The notes: a model not told the origin generated them from the sequence alone. Counted from the first letter of the stretch, positions 1 to 6,449 are shown. The stretch: DNA of 6,541 nt from Bacteroidales bacterium (GCA_023230285.1 JALNXP010000141.1:1-6541), one strand, 5' to 3'. A program made the numbers and translations.

Positions 1-156
1 TTCTTCCCTGTAAGATTAGGCATTCCTTTTGTTGTTATTCTTATAGGCATTTCATTGATTATCACCGGCATTATGTTATGTGCGATGTCACTTAAATTAA
101 GAAATATCCACAAAGAATTTAACGATTATTATACGGATTATAAAGAAGTAAAGTAA
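1..156 (+). CDS. C-terminal fragment of an unidentified membrane protein
   Basis: Reading frame 1 is open from the left edge to a TAA at 154-156, giving 51 residues; the start lies outside the window. Fragment residues 8-31 are strongly hydrophobic (core PFVVILIGISLIITGIMLC) and form one transmembrane helix. It is followed by a 20-residue polar tail rich in Lys, Asp and Tyr, ending KEVK. A C-terminal helix with a short charged tail indicates an inner-membrane protein, but the fragment carries no motif that names a family. It converges on tdk, and a hairpin terminator begins 24 nt after its stop, as expected for the end of a real gene. The frame, the stop and the terminator are seen; membrane location is inferred from hydrophobicity; the function is unknown. 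Confidence 0.6.
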   Translation, partial: FFPVRLGIPFVVILIGISLIITGIMLCAMSLKLRNIHKEFNDYYTDYKEVK

Positions 157-180
157 GGCAAAGTAAAATAAGCTAAACAT

Positions 181-217
181 AAAGAAAGATGCTATCATTC
201 AACATCTTTCTTTTTTT
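181..217 (+). terminator. Intrinsic terminator for the left-hand gene, overlapping the tdk 3' end
   Basis: An 11-bp perfect stem is formed by AAAGAAAGATG (181-191) and CATCTTTCTTT (203-213) around an 11-nt loop, with a T run at 211-217. The stem is AT-rich (GC only at three positions), so its strength is moderate. Its right arm and T run lie within the last codons of tdk, which encode KKKDVE and the stop at 195-197. On the minus strand the matching A-rich flank gives a weaker U tract, so termination of tdk here is possible but less certain. Confidence 0.6.
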
Positions 218-785
218 GTGCTTCATTATAGCACTTACGACATAATGGTTCGTAGCTATCTGTTTCACCGAGAAGTACTTGTTTAGTTTCGGCAGCAGTA
301 CGATGAGAATATTGTGCAAGATTTCCACATTTGACACATACGGCATGCACTTTATCTACATACTCAGCGCAAGCAATGAGGTCGGGCATAGGACCAAACG
401 GATGTCTGAGATAATCCATATCCAATCCGGCAACAATAACTCTGATACCTCTATCCGCCAACTGATTACAGACATTGGCAAGCTCATTGTCAAAAAATTG
501 AGCTTCATCTATACCAACCACATCAACATCGCCGGCATAAAACAATATTTCGGAAGCTGTTTCAACAGGTGTTGACGTAATTTTGTTCTCGTCATGTGAA
601 ACAACATTGATTTCATCGTATCTTATATCAACCTTAGGTTTATAGATTTCCACACGCTGTTTTGCAATCTTTGCACGTTTAAGTCGCCTGATAAGTTCCT
701 CCGTTTTCCCTGAAAACATTGACCCACAGATAACTTCAATCCATCCGCTACGAACATTTGAGCTATTAGGTCTTTCAAAAAACAT
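195..785 (-). CDS. tdk: Thymidine kinase (type II, zinc-binding)
   Basis: Thymidine kinase uses ATP to phosphorylate thymidine to dTMP in the cytoplasmic pyrimidine salvage pathway. The 196-residue length fits the bacterial/TK1-like family. The P-loop GSMFSGKT is at residues 21-28. The Walker-B/catalytic segment DEAQFF is at 93-98, with Glu94 as the expected general base. The segment [18 protein letters not shown] follows at about 117-134. The structural zinc site is complete, with two CxxC pairs at Cys150/Cys153 and Cys182/Cys185. The N-terminus adds about 14 residues before the first strand ([10 protein letters not shown]), which as I recall is usual for Bacteroidetes homologues, so the ATG at 783-785 is a sensible start. 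The gene stands alone on its strand, with a TACATTTG box about 40 nt upstream of the start. It diverges from the 884-1774 gene. All key residues are present and there is no sign of damage. Confidence 0.97.
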   Translation of the reverse strand: MFFERPNSSNVRSGWIEVICGSMFSGKTEELIRRLKRAKIAKQRVEIYKPKVDIRYDEINVVSHDENKITSTPVETASEILFYAGDVDVVGIDEAQFFDNELANVCNQLADRGIRVIVAGLDMDYLRHPFGPMPDLIACAEYVDKVHAVCVKCGNLAQYSHRTAAETKQVLLGETDSYEPLCRKCYNEAQKKKDVE

Positions 786-883
786 ATTGAAAAAAAGTTA
801 AAAAAATTTTTTTTATTTACGTTGCAAATGTACAATTTTTTATATCTTAGCATGTTTATTTTTTATAAAAACATATCAACTTT
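786..883. promoter_or_regulatory. Divergent intergenic region between tdk and the 884 operon
   Basis: This 98-bp AT-rich spacer lies between two divergent starts, so it should carry promoters for both. A run of seven A followed by eight T (800-814) lies in the predicted tdk leader and could bend the DNA or form a weak hairpin. The leftward promoter box at 825-832 is clear. I found no TAnnTTTG on the plus strand; the closest is TATATCTT at 841-848, with two mismatches, 16 nt after a TTG at 822-824. The rightward promoter is therefore unresolved. Confidence 0.55.
825..832 (-). promoter_or_regulatory. Bacteroidetes-type -7 box for tdk
   Basis: On the minus strand this reads TACATTTG, an exact match to the TAnnTTTG -7 consensus of the Bacteroidetes primary sigma factor. 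It is followed by CAACG, so transcription would start near 817-820, giving a leader of about 32-35 nt. No good TTG -33 element is visible 19-21 nt upstream. The box is part of an imperfect inverted repeat, TTGCAAATGTACAA (822-835). Confidence 0.6.
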
Positions 884-1774
884 ATGCGTACAAATTATTC
901 ATTAGATTATTACATAGAAATAACAAATAATTTATTAGAAAGGATTATTGCCGGTGAAGAGCTAAGCATACTTGAATACGACATATTGAAAGAAAATATT
1001 CGTATATTATATTCACGAGTTTTAATTGCTGAAAAGCAAAGCAATGCTTATACAGAGCTTCAAGAAGGCATTAAAGACATTGTTTCGTTAGAAAAGGCTG
1101 CAAAAGAAGCAGAATTTGCGATAGAGCCACAAGAGAAAATTGCGATAGAGCAGGAAGAGAGAAAACAGGAAAATGTCGAAGAAAAAGAAATTATTTCGGA
1201 TATTATTGAAGGGGGAAAAATCAGGCAAGAAATAAAACAAGAAAAAGGAGGAGAAACAGGAGGCAACAATTTTATTTCTTTCCATATTGAACAAAAAGAA
1301 GACATTAAAGAGGCACTATTTTCGTTAGATGAAAATTCGGAAGAAAAAGTAGAAAGTGAGGCAGATGTGCCAAAGATGGAACAAACGTCTGATGATGAGT
1401 TTATTATAGAAACGAAATTTAATGGTAGCAAAGCTGTTACCATTGCGGAGCATTTATCAGACATAAGCGAAACGCCTATCACCATAGGCGACAGTATTTC
1501 TGTAAATAACAACACCATAGGCTCAAAAATTTCACACGAAAAAGTTGCAAGTATAAAATCGAGTATAGGTATTAACGATAAATTTTACTTTATCAACAAA
1601 CTTTTTGATGGAGATGTTAAGACATATAATGAATTAATAGACAAATTCGATAATTTTACATCTTATAATGATGCAAAAATCTTAATACAGTTGTTGATAA
1701 ACAAATACAGTTGGGATATAAAAGAAGAAGCCTTTACAAAATTTGAATTAAAGATTAACAGAAAATTTGATTAA
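884..1774 (+). CDS. Uncharacterised acidic protein with conserved-looking C-terminal domain
   Basis: I do not recognise a named family for this 296-residue protein. Residues 1-55 look helical (LDYYIEITNNLLERI, then ILKENIRILYSRVLIAEKQ) and may form a helical hairpin or coiled coil. Residues 60-180 are very rich in Glu and Lys with low complexity, and are probably disordered. A Thr/Ser/Ile-rich segment (184-217) contains a short repeat, TIGDSIS/TIGSKIS. The C-terminal part (about 225-296) is compact: SIGINDKFYFINKLFDGD, then YNDAKILIQLL and YSWD, ending INRKF. I recall similar 'IGIND+F-FI-ELF-GD ... Y-WD' C-termini in other uncharacterised Bacteroidetes proteins, but this was not searched. There is no signal peptide or membrane helix, so it is probably cytoplasmic. 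The start is well fixed: an in-frame TAA lies at 866-868 with no other ATG between. It ends 14 nt before rsmI, so cotranscription is likely. Confidence 0.85.
   Translation: MRTNYSLDYYIEITNNLLERIIAGEELSILEYDILKENIRILYSRVLIAEKQSNAYTELQEGIKDIVSLEKAAKEAEFAIEPQEKIAIEQEERKQENVEEKEIISDIIEGGKIRQEIKQEKGGETGGNNFISFHIEQKEDIKEALFSLDENSEEKVESEADVPKMEQTSDDEFIIETKFNGSKAVTIAEHLSDISETPITIGDSISVNNNTIGSKISHEKVASIKSSIGINDKFYFINKLFDGDVKTYNELIDKFDNFTSYNDAKILIQLLINKYSWDIKEEAFTKFELKINRKFD
1116..1151 (+). repeat. Short direct repeat within the acidic linker (24-nt period)
   Basis: TTGCGATAGAGC occurs at 1116-1127 and again at 1140-1151, exactly 24 nt apart. This corresponds to two related eight-residue units, FAIEPQEK and IAIEQEER, at residues 78-93 of the 884-1774 protein. 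The in-frame spacing suggests a small tandem duplication that lengthened the acidic linker. Confidence 0.55.
1473..1490. repeat. Intragenic inverted repeat CGCCTAT-CACC-ATAGGCG
   Basis: A perfect 7-bp inverted repeat (1473-1479 and 1484-1490) around a 4-nt spacer lies inside the 884-1774 gene and encodes part of TPITIGD. It is GC-rich compared with its surroundings. It has no following T run, so it is not an intrinsic terminator. It may be incidental to the coding sequence. Confidence 0.45.
1480..1522 (+). repeat. Direct repeat of CACCATAGGC, 33 nt apart
   Basis: CACCATAGGC is found at 1480-1489 and 1513-1522. The 33-nt offset keeps the same reading frame and encodes the repeated peptide TIG(D)SIS/TIG(S)KIS. 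The first copy also forms the right half of the inverted repeat at 1473-1490. It probably reflects a local duplication within the coding sequence. Confidence 0.45.
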
Positions 1775-1788
1775 CAATCAGTAACACG

Positions 1789-2511
1789 ATGGCAAAGCTA
1801 TACCTTGTTCCGACCCCTATAGGCAATCTCGAAGACATAACTTTTCGAGCTGTCAATATATTGAAAACATCTGATTTTATATTAGCCGAAGACACGCGGA
1901 CATCGGGGAATCTTTTGAAGCATTATGAGATAAGCACGAGAGTTCAATCTTATCATCAATATAATGAGCATGCTGTATTACAATCCGTTGTCAACAAAAT
2001 CAGAGCTTCTGAAACTGTGTCTTTGATTACGGATGCCGGCACGCCCGGCATTTCGGACCCGGGTTTTTTATTGGTTCGTGAATGTATAAAAAACGACATC
2101 AAAGTAGAATGTTTACCCGGAGCCACGGCTTTTGTTCCGGCACTTGTTTGCTCCGGCTTTTCGTGTGAGAAATTTATATTTGAAGGATTTTTACCTCATA
2201 AAAAGGGCAGAAATTCTCGATTAGAGCAAATAAAGGGACATAGTTACACGTTTATATTATATGAATCGCCGTTCCGGTTATATAAAACTCTTGAACAGTT
2301 GAAAGAATATCTTGGTGGAGAAAGACAAGCTGCCGTAGCAAGAGAGATTAGTAAAATCCACGAAGAATATCAGCGCGGTAGTTTATCGGATCTTTGTGAA
2401 ATATATAAAGACAAAGCAATAAAAGGCGAAATAGTAATAATTGTTGAAGGTAAAAAAGATAACACTTCAATTACAGAAAACGATAAAGAAGAAGAAGATA
2501 ATAATCTATAA
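1789..2511 (+). CDS. rsmI: 16S rRNA (cytidine-1402 2'-O)-methyltransferase RsmI
   Basis: RsmI uses S-adenosylmethionine to methylate the 2'-O of C1402 in 16S rRNA, a decoding-centre residue. It belongs to the tetrapyrrole-methylase fold. The 240-residue protein has the family motifs in order: LVPTPIGNLEDIT (6-18), AEDTR (33-37), TDAGTPGISDPG (81-92), LPGATA (109-114), FEGFLP (131-136), YESPFR (158-163), AREISK (184-189) and GEIVIIVEG (213-221). The core ends near residue 222. It is followed by a short acidic tail ending KEEEDNNL, and I see no separate C-terminal domain such as some longer homologues carry. The ATG is 14 nt after the preceding stop, with no Shine-Dalgarno sequence, as is common in Bacteroidetes. 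The lipoprotein gene follows after 20 nt, so it is probably part of one operon. I see no defects. Confidence 0.96.
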   Translation: MAKLYLVPTPIGNLEDITFRAVNILKTSDFILAEDTRTSGNLLKHYEISTRVQSYHQYNEHAVLQSVVNKIRASETVSLITDAGTPGISDPGFLLVRECIKNDIKVECLPGATAFVPALVCSGFSCEKFIFEGFLPHKKGRNSRLEQIKGHSYTFILYESPFRLYKTLEQLKEYLGGERQAAVAREISKIHEEYQRGSLSDLCEIYKDKAIKGEIVIIVEGKKDNTSITENDKEEEDNNL

Positions 2512-2531
2512 ACCAATAAATTAAAAACGCC

Positions 2532-3629
2532 ATGAAAAAAATATTATTTTTTCTATTATGCTGTGCCATGATTACGGCATGCACTACAAAATCAACAACA
2601 TACAAAATCACAGGATCTTTAGCCGGTTTAAAAGACGGCACAATTTTTTTATCTGAAATTACAGGAAGAAATTTAGTAACAATGCAAGAAGTCAAAATAA
2701 TAAAAGGAAAATTTACCTTTGAAGGTTCTGTTGATTATCCCACATTAGTTTGTATCAACATAGAAGGAGAGCAAAGGATATGTACTTTTTTTATAGAGAA
2801 CTCGAACATTAGTATTTCCGGTGATGCCCATTTACCTGAAAACATCAAGGTTGAAGGTTCTGAGACAGATGCTATTTACAAAAAATACTTGTCGCTGCGT
2901 GAAAACATTGCGCAAGAACAAGATTCTCTTTATAAATGTTATATGACAGCCGCCAAAACAGGTGATTCGGTTTTATTATTAAAAATAGATCAAGAATACG
3001 AGGCTACCGAAGAAAGCGACAAACAATTAATTGTCAAATTTGTCAATGAATATCCAAATTCTTCCTTTATTCCATGGCTTGTATATAGAAATTCTTTCAA
3101 TTTTGAATTAGATGAATTAGAAACCTTGTATAGCCTGATGAAGCCGGAATATGAAAACAGCATATATTATACACAACTTACCGAATATATGAATAAGTTA
3201 AAAAGAGTTGCTATAGGGCAGCCTTATTTAGATTTCACCATGAACGATGTAAACGATGAAGCTGTTTCTCTGTCTTCATTAATAGGTAAAGGTTATCTAC
3301 TTGTAGATTTTTGGGCATCATGGTGCGGTCCGTGCAGGCAGGAAAATCCGAATGTTGTAGCAGCCTATAATATGTACAAAGACAAAGGTTTCGATGTTAT
3401 TGGTGTTTCATTAGACAAAGCGAAAGAGCCTTGGCTTAAAGCTATTGCAGACGACAATTTGACTTGGACACACGTATCGGATTTAAAATATTGGGAAAAT
3501 GAAGCAGCCAACTTATATGCTGTTCGCGCAATTCCATCAAATGTATTAATTGACAAAGATGGGATCATCATTGCAAAGAACATCAAAGGTGAAGCGTTGT
3601 TTAATTTTCTAAAAGACGTATTCAAATAA
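2532..3629 (+). CDS. Lipoprotein: DUF4369-like domain plus TlpA/ResA-type thioredoxin
   Basis: This is a 365-residue envelope thiol-disulfide oxidoreductase. Residues 1-16 form a lipoprotein signal peptide (MKKILFFLLCCAMITA) with the lipidated Cys17 in ITAC. The next residues are TTKSTT, lacking the acidic stretch typical of Bacteroidetes surface-export signals, so I infer it faces the periplasm. Residues about 23-110 match the DUF4369 pattern (YKITGSLAGLKDGTIFLSE, then VKIIKGKFTFEGSV). Residues about 111-225 are a helical linker. The thioredoxin-like domain of the AhpC-TSA/Redoxin type runs from about 226 to 365, with VDFWASWCGPCRQENP containing the WCGPC active site (Cys265, Cys268) and the cis-proline Pro335 in VRAIPSNVLIDKDG. 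The likely role is reducing or exchanging disulfides of envelope proteins; the partner is unknown. Its stop overlaps the start of the glycosyltransferase gene by one base. Confidence 0.92.
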   Translation: MKKILFFLLCCAMITACTTKSTTYKITGSLAGLKDGTIFLSEITGRNLVTMQEVKIIKGKFTFEGSVDYPTLVCINIEGEQRICTFFIENSNISISGDAHLPENIKVEGSETDAIYKKYLSLRENIAQEQDSLYKCYMTAAKTGDSVLLLKIDQEYEATEESDKQLIVKFVNEYPNSSFIPWLVYRNSFNFELDELETLYSLMKPEYENSIYYTQLTEYMNKLKRVAIGQPYLDFTMNDVNDEAVSLSSLIGKGYLLVDFWASWCGPCRQENPNVVAAYNMYKDKGFDVIGVSLDKAKEPWLKAIADDNLTWTHVSDLKYWENEAANLYAVRAIPSNVLIDKDGIIIAKNIKGEALFNFLKDVFK

Positions 3630-4771
3630 TGAGGATTGCAGTAAACACCCGCTTACTTTTACATGGCAAGCTCGAAGGCATAGGACGTGTTGAATATGAA
3701 TTACTAAGCAGGATAACTCGCGATCATCCGGAGCATGAGTTTATCTTCATTTTTGACAAAAAATACTCTGAAGAATTTATTTTCTCCGATAATGTAAAAC
3801 CTATTGTAGTTATGCCTCCGACACGTGCGCCGATTTTAATGTATTTATTTTTTGAATGGAGTGTTTATCGAACTTTAAAAAAGCATAAAGCCGACATTTT
3901 CATATCTCCTGACGGCTGGGTTTCGTTGCGGTCTAAAGTACCGACAATAAGCATAATACACGACTTAAACTTTGAGTACTTTCCGGAGTTTTTTCCTCGA
4001 AAGATGCTTCGATATTATCAACATTTTTTCCATAAATTTGCAAAAAGGGCAGATAAAATTGTTGCTGTATCCGAATATACAAAGCAAGACATTATAAAAT
4101 GTTATGATATAAATCCAAGTAAAGTAGATGTTGTATACAATGCTTGTAGTGATAATTTTCATCCGATTTCGGAAGAACATAAAGTCAGGACGAGAGAAAA
4201 ATACACAGATGGGTGCGAGTATTTTATTTTTGTAGGATCATTACACAAAAGGAAAAACCTTGTCAATTTATTTTTAGCTTTTGATAAATATAAAGATTTA
4301 AGTAACAAAGACACGAAATTAGTAATAGTAGGCAATAAAAAATGGTGGAAAGGGGACATAGAGAACACATATAATACTCTGAAGAACAAGTCTTCTGTAA
4401 TTTTCACCGGTTTTTTATCGGCGGAATATGTTAATGATATTGTAGCGAGTGCAATAGCCGAGTTATATATTTCGTTTTTTGAAGGTTTTGGCATACCGAT
4501 ATTAGAAGCATTTAATGCAGAGACGGCTGTTATCACCTCCAATACGACATCGATGCCGGAAGTAGCAGGAGATGCGGCAATTATTGTAGATCCATATAAA
4601 GTTGATGAGATAGTATCAGCGATGATTAAAGTTGAATCTGACGTGGAGTGTCGAAATGAGTTAATTCTAAAAGGCAGGCAACAGAGCCAAAGGTTTTGTT
4701 GGGACAACAGTGCCAAGAAGTTTTGGAATATTATAGAGACATTTATGACAGATTTTTCACAAACCGATTAA
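3629..4771 (+). CDS. Glycosyltransferase, family 4 type (GT-B fold)
   Basis: This 380-residue enzyme probably transfers a sugar from a nucleotide-sugar donor onto an envelope glycan or lipid-linked intermediate on the cytoplasmic face; the donor and acceptor cannot be read from the sequence. The N-terminal Rossmann-like half begins MRIAVNTRLL and has the glycine-rich LEGIGRVEYEL (15-25), IIHDLNFEYFPEFFP (109-123) and VAVSEYTKQDI (145-155). The C-terminal donor-binding half has FVGSLHKRKNL (201-211), where the basic residues likely contact the donor phosphates. It also has the E-x7-E motif in FFEGFGIPILEAF (Glu285, Glu293), then SNTTSMPEVAGDAA (304-317). There is no signal peptide. The start shares a base with the preceding stop (TAATG), implying translational coupling to the lipoprotein. 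No other glycan gene is nearby. Confidence 0.93.
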   Translation: MRIAVNTRLLLHGKLEGIGRVEYELLSRITRDHPEHEFIFIFDKKYSEEFIFSDNVKPIVVMPPTRAPILMYLFFEWSVYRTLKKHKADIFISPDGWVSLRSKVPTISIIHDLNFEYFPEFFPRKMLRYYQHFFHKFAKRADKIVAVSEYTKQDIIKCYDINPSKVDVVYNACSDNFHPISEEHKVRTREKYTDGCEYFIFVGSLHKRKNLVNLFLAFDKYKDLSNKDTKLVIVGNKKWWKGDIENTYNTLKNKSSVIFTGFLSAEYVNDIVASAIAELYISFFEGFGIPILEAFNAETAVITSNTTSMPEVAGDAAIIVDPYKVDEIVSAMIKVESDVECRNELILKGRQQSQRFCWDNSAKKFWNIIETFMTDFSQTD

Positions 4772-4812
4772 TTAAAAACGATTAATACCGAGAGTAAATC
4801 AAATAAATTTTA

Positions 4813-4820
4813 TACCTTTG
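4813..4820 (+). promoter_or_regulatory. Bacteroidetes-type -7 box for prs-rplY
   Basis: TACCTTTG matches the TAnnTTTG consensus exactly and is followed by CAAAATTTTTGAAAC before the prs ATG at 4836. Transcription should begin about 5-8 nt after the box, giving a leader of only about 8-11 nt. I see no clear TTG -33 element at the expected distance. The box lies 41 nt beyond the glycosyltransferase stop, so prs has its own promoter even if some read-through occurs. Confidence 0.75.
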
Positions 4821-4835
4821 CAAAATTTTTGAAAC

Positions 4836-5768
4836 ATGTCTAAAGATGTGAATATTTTTGCCGGCAGGTCGTCGGCTTATCTTGGTCAGCAAATTGCTAC
4901 CGAGTATCATACCCAGTTAGGGAAAGTCAATTTCAATGTTTTTTCTGATGGAGAATTCAAACCTTCTTTTGAGCAAAACATAAGAGGTAACGCTGTATAC
5001 ATTGTTCAATCCACATTTCCGCCTGCGGACCATTTGATGGAATTGCTTATGCTGATAGATGCGGCACGCCGTGCTTCAGCGAAACATATAATAGCGATAG
5101 TTCCTTATTTTGGTTATGCACGTCAGGACAGGAAGGACATGCCCCGCGTGCCTATAACAGCGAAGTTAGTAGCTAATTTATTAGTAGCGGCAGGGTTAGA
5201 GCGTTTAGTGACGATGGATTTGCATGCGGATCAAATACAGGGTTTTTTTGACATTCCTGTTGACCATTTATACGCATCATCAGTATTTGTACCAATTATA
5301 AGAGAGTTAGGATTAGACAATATCACCTTTGCTTCTCCTGATGCCGGCGGCACTAAAAGAGCTGCTTCTTATGCAAAAGCTTTTGACACCGACTTTGTAA
5401 TGTGCTACAAGCAGCGTTCAAAGCCAAACGAAATAGCAAGAATGGCTCTTATCGGTAATGTAAAAGACAGGAATGTATTATTACTTGATGACATGATAGA
5501 CACAGCCGGCACTATTACAAAGGCTGCCGAACTCATCAAAAATGAAGGAGCAAAAAGCGTAATGGCTTTCGCTTCTCATGCAGTTTTGTCCGGTAATGCA
5601 TACGAAAGGATAGAGAACTCTAACTTTGACAAAGTGTTTCTCACGGATTCTATTCCTCTGAAACAACAATCAAGCAAAATACAGGTTGTTCCCACAGCCA
5701 AATTATTTGCAGAAGTAATCAGAAAAATACAAAATTGTGAGTCTGTAAGCTCATTATTTCAATTTTAA
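4836..5768 (+). CDS. prs: Ribose-phosphate pyrophosphokinase (PRPP synthetase)
   Basis: This enzyme transfers diphosphate from ATP to ribose 5-phosphate to make PRPP, the precursor of purines, pyrimidines, NAD, histidine and tryptophan. The 310-residue length is normal for class I enzymes. Motifs in order are FSDGEFKPSFEQNIRG (36-51), PYFGYARQDRKDMPRVPITAK (90-110, ATP and regulatory region), MDLHADQIQGFFD (127-139, metal and ATP binding), SPDAGGTKRA (167-176), the flexible catalytic loop around CYKQRSKPNE (190-199, with Lys192 and Arg194 the likely catalytic pair) and the PRPP loop LLDDMIDTAGTI (216-227). The SPDAGG and KxRxxxNE forms are close, as I recall, to those of eukaryotic PRPP synthetases, while E. 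coli and B. subtilis differ at these sites. The gene is driven by the TACCTTTG promoter, and rplY follows 22 nt downstream. Confidence 0.97.
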   Translation: MSKDVNIFAGRSSAYLGQQIATEYHTQLGKVNFNVFSDGEFKPSFEQNIRGNAVYIVQSTFPPADHLMELLMLIDAARRASAKHIIAIVPYFGYARQDRKDMPRVPITAKLVANLLVAAGLERLVTMDLHADQIQGFFDIPVDHLYASSVFVPIIRELGLDNITFASPDAGGTKRAASYAKAFDTDFVMCYKQRSKPNEIARMALIGNVKDRNVLLLDDMIDTAGTITKAAELIKNEGAKSVMAFASHAVLSGNAYERIENSNFDKVFLTDSIPLKQQSSKIQVVPTAKLFAEVIRKIQNCESVSSLFQF

Positions 5769-5790
5769 ATATTAATTAAAAAAACAAACT

Positions 5791-6399
5791 ATGAAAAGTA
5801 TCTCATTGAGCGGCTCTTTACGTAAGAGCGTAGGGAAAAAAGATGCAAAAGCAGCAAGAAAACAAGGTTTGGTGCCTTGTGTTATTTATGGTGGCGAAGA
5901 ACAAAAACACATTTTTCTTTCGGAAAAAGAATTTGCAAAAGCAATTTTTACACCTGAAACTTACATCGTCAACGTAAATGTTGAAGGTAAGTCCATAAAC
6001 ACAATTATCCAAGATGTTCAATATCACCCTGTCAGTGATAAAATTATCCATGTTGACCTTTATGAAATTAAAGAAGACAAACCGTTCACGGTATCTCTTC
6101 CTGTATCATTTACCGGAACATCTAAAGGTGTTTTACGTGGTGGTAAATTACAACAAAAGATGCGTAAACTCCATGTTTCAGGTTTGATGAAAAATCTTCC
6201 TGATAAAATAGTTGTAGACATTACCAACGTTGACACAACAACGCCTGTCAGGATCGAAGATGTTAAATATGATAATCTGACATTCATCGACCCAAAACGT
6301 AATGTTATTATATGCTTAAAGACTTCACGCGCAATGGATGATGAAGGTGAAAGTGGTGAACATGAAGCTGCTCCGGCGGCGGCTCCAACCGACAAATAA
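5791..6399 (+). CDS. rplY: 50S ribosomal protein L25 / general stress protein Ctc, long form
   Basis: L25 binds 5S rRNA in the central protuberance of the large ribosomal subunit. The 202-residue protein is the long Ctc/TL5 type, not the short E. coli L25 type (about 94 residues). The N-terminal 5S rRNA-binding domain covers residues 1-92 and starts MKSISLSGSLRKSVGKKDAK. It contains KQGLVPCVIYGG (24-35) and QDVQYHPVSDKIIHVDLYE (74-92). The C-terminal beta-rich TL5 domain covers about 98-180, with VSFTGTSKGVLRGGKLQQ (105-122). The tail (182-202) is acidic and then rich in Ala and Pro (HEAAPAAAPTDK), and is likely disordered. It lies 22 nt after prs with no promoter box between, so the two are probably cotranscribed, pairing PRPP supply with ribosome production. 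A strong terminator begins 11 nt after its stop. Confidence 0.95.
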   Translation: MKSISLSGSLRKSVGKKDAKAARKQGLVPCVIYGGEEQKHIFLSEKEFAKAIFTPETYIVNVNVEGKSINTIIQDVQYHPVSDKIIHVDLYEIKEDKPFTVSLPVSFTGTSKGVLRGGKLQQKMRKLHVSGLMKNLPDKIVVDITNVDTTTPVRIEDVKYDNLTFIDPKRNVIICLKTSRAMDDEGESGEHEAAPAAAPTDK

Positions 6400-6409
6400 C
6401 AATTTATAT

Positions 6410-6449
6410 TCAATAAAAAAAGGCTGCAATTGCAGCCTTTTTTTATTGA
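6410..6449. terminator. Bidirectional terminator, 40-bp perfect palindrome
   Basis: Positions 6410-6449 form a perfect palindrome. Its core is GGCTGC-AATT-GCAGCC (6422-6437), flanked by seven A (6415-6421) and seven T (6438-6444), then matching ATTGA/TCAAT ends. Read in either direction it gives a GC-rich hairpin followed by a U run, so it should terminate both the prs-rplY transcript and the convergent gene from the right. The stop codon of the minus-strand gene (6443-6445) lies inside it. Confidence 0.92.

Noticed and set aside
279..575. 98-codon open frame on the plus strand inside tdk
   Set aside because: It lies wholly antisense to a fully conserved thymidine kinase and has no recognisable protein features.
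800..814. A7T8 tract considered as a terminator or hairpin
   Set aside because: The stem would be all A-T with no loop and sits just upstream of the tdk start. It is more likely a bent-DNA or AT-rich leader feature.
1245..1251. Strong Shine-Dalgarno-like AAGGAGG
   Set aside because: It lies within the coding region (encoding Lys-Gly-Gly-Glu), no suitable start codon follows at the right distance, and Bacteroidetes rarely use this signal.
1060..1518. 152-codon Ser/Phe-rich open frame on the minus strand
   Set aside because: It is the reverse complement of the Glu/Lys-rich linker of the 884-1774 gene, which naturally gives long Ser/Phe-rich shadow frames.
4159..4716. 185-codon open frame on the minus strand
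   Set aside because: It is antisense to the motif-bearing half of the glycosyltransferase and has no protein motifs of its own.
6060..6413. 117-codon open frame on the minus strand opposite rplY
   Set aside because: It is a shadow of the L25/Ctc C-terminal domain, and its Ala/Ser-rich start simply mirrors the Ala/Pro tail.
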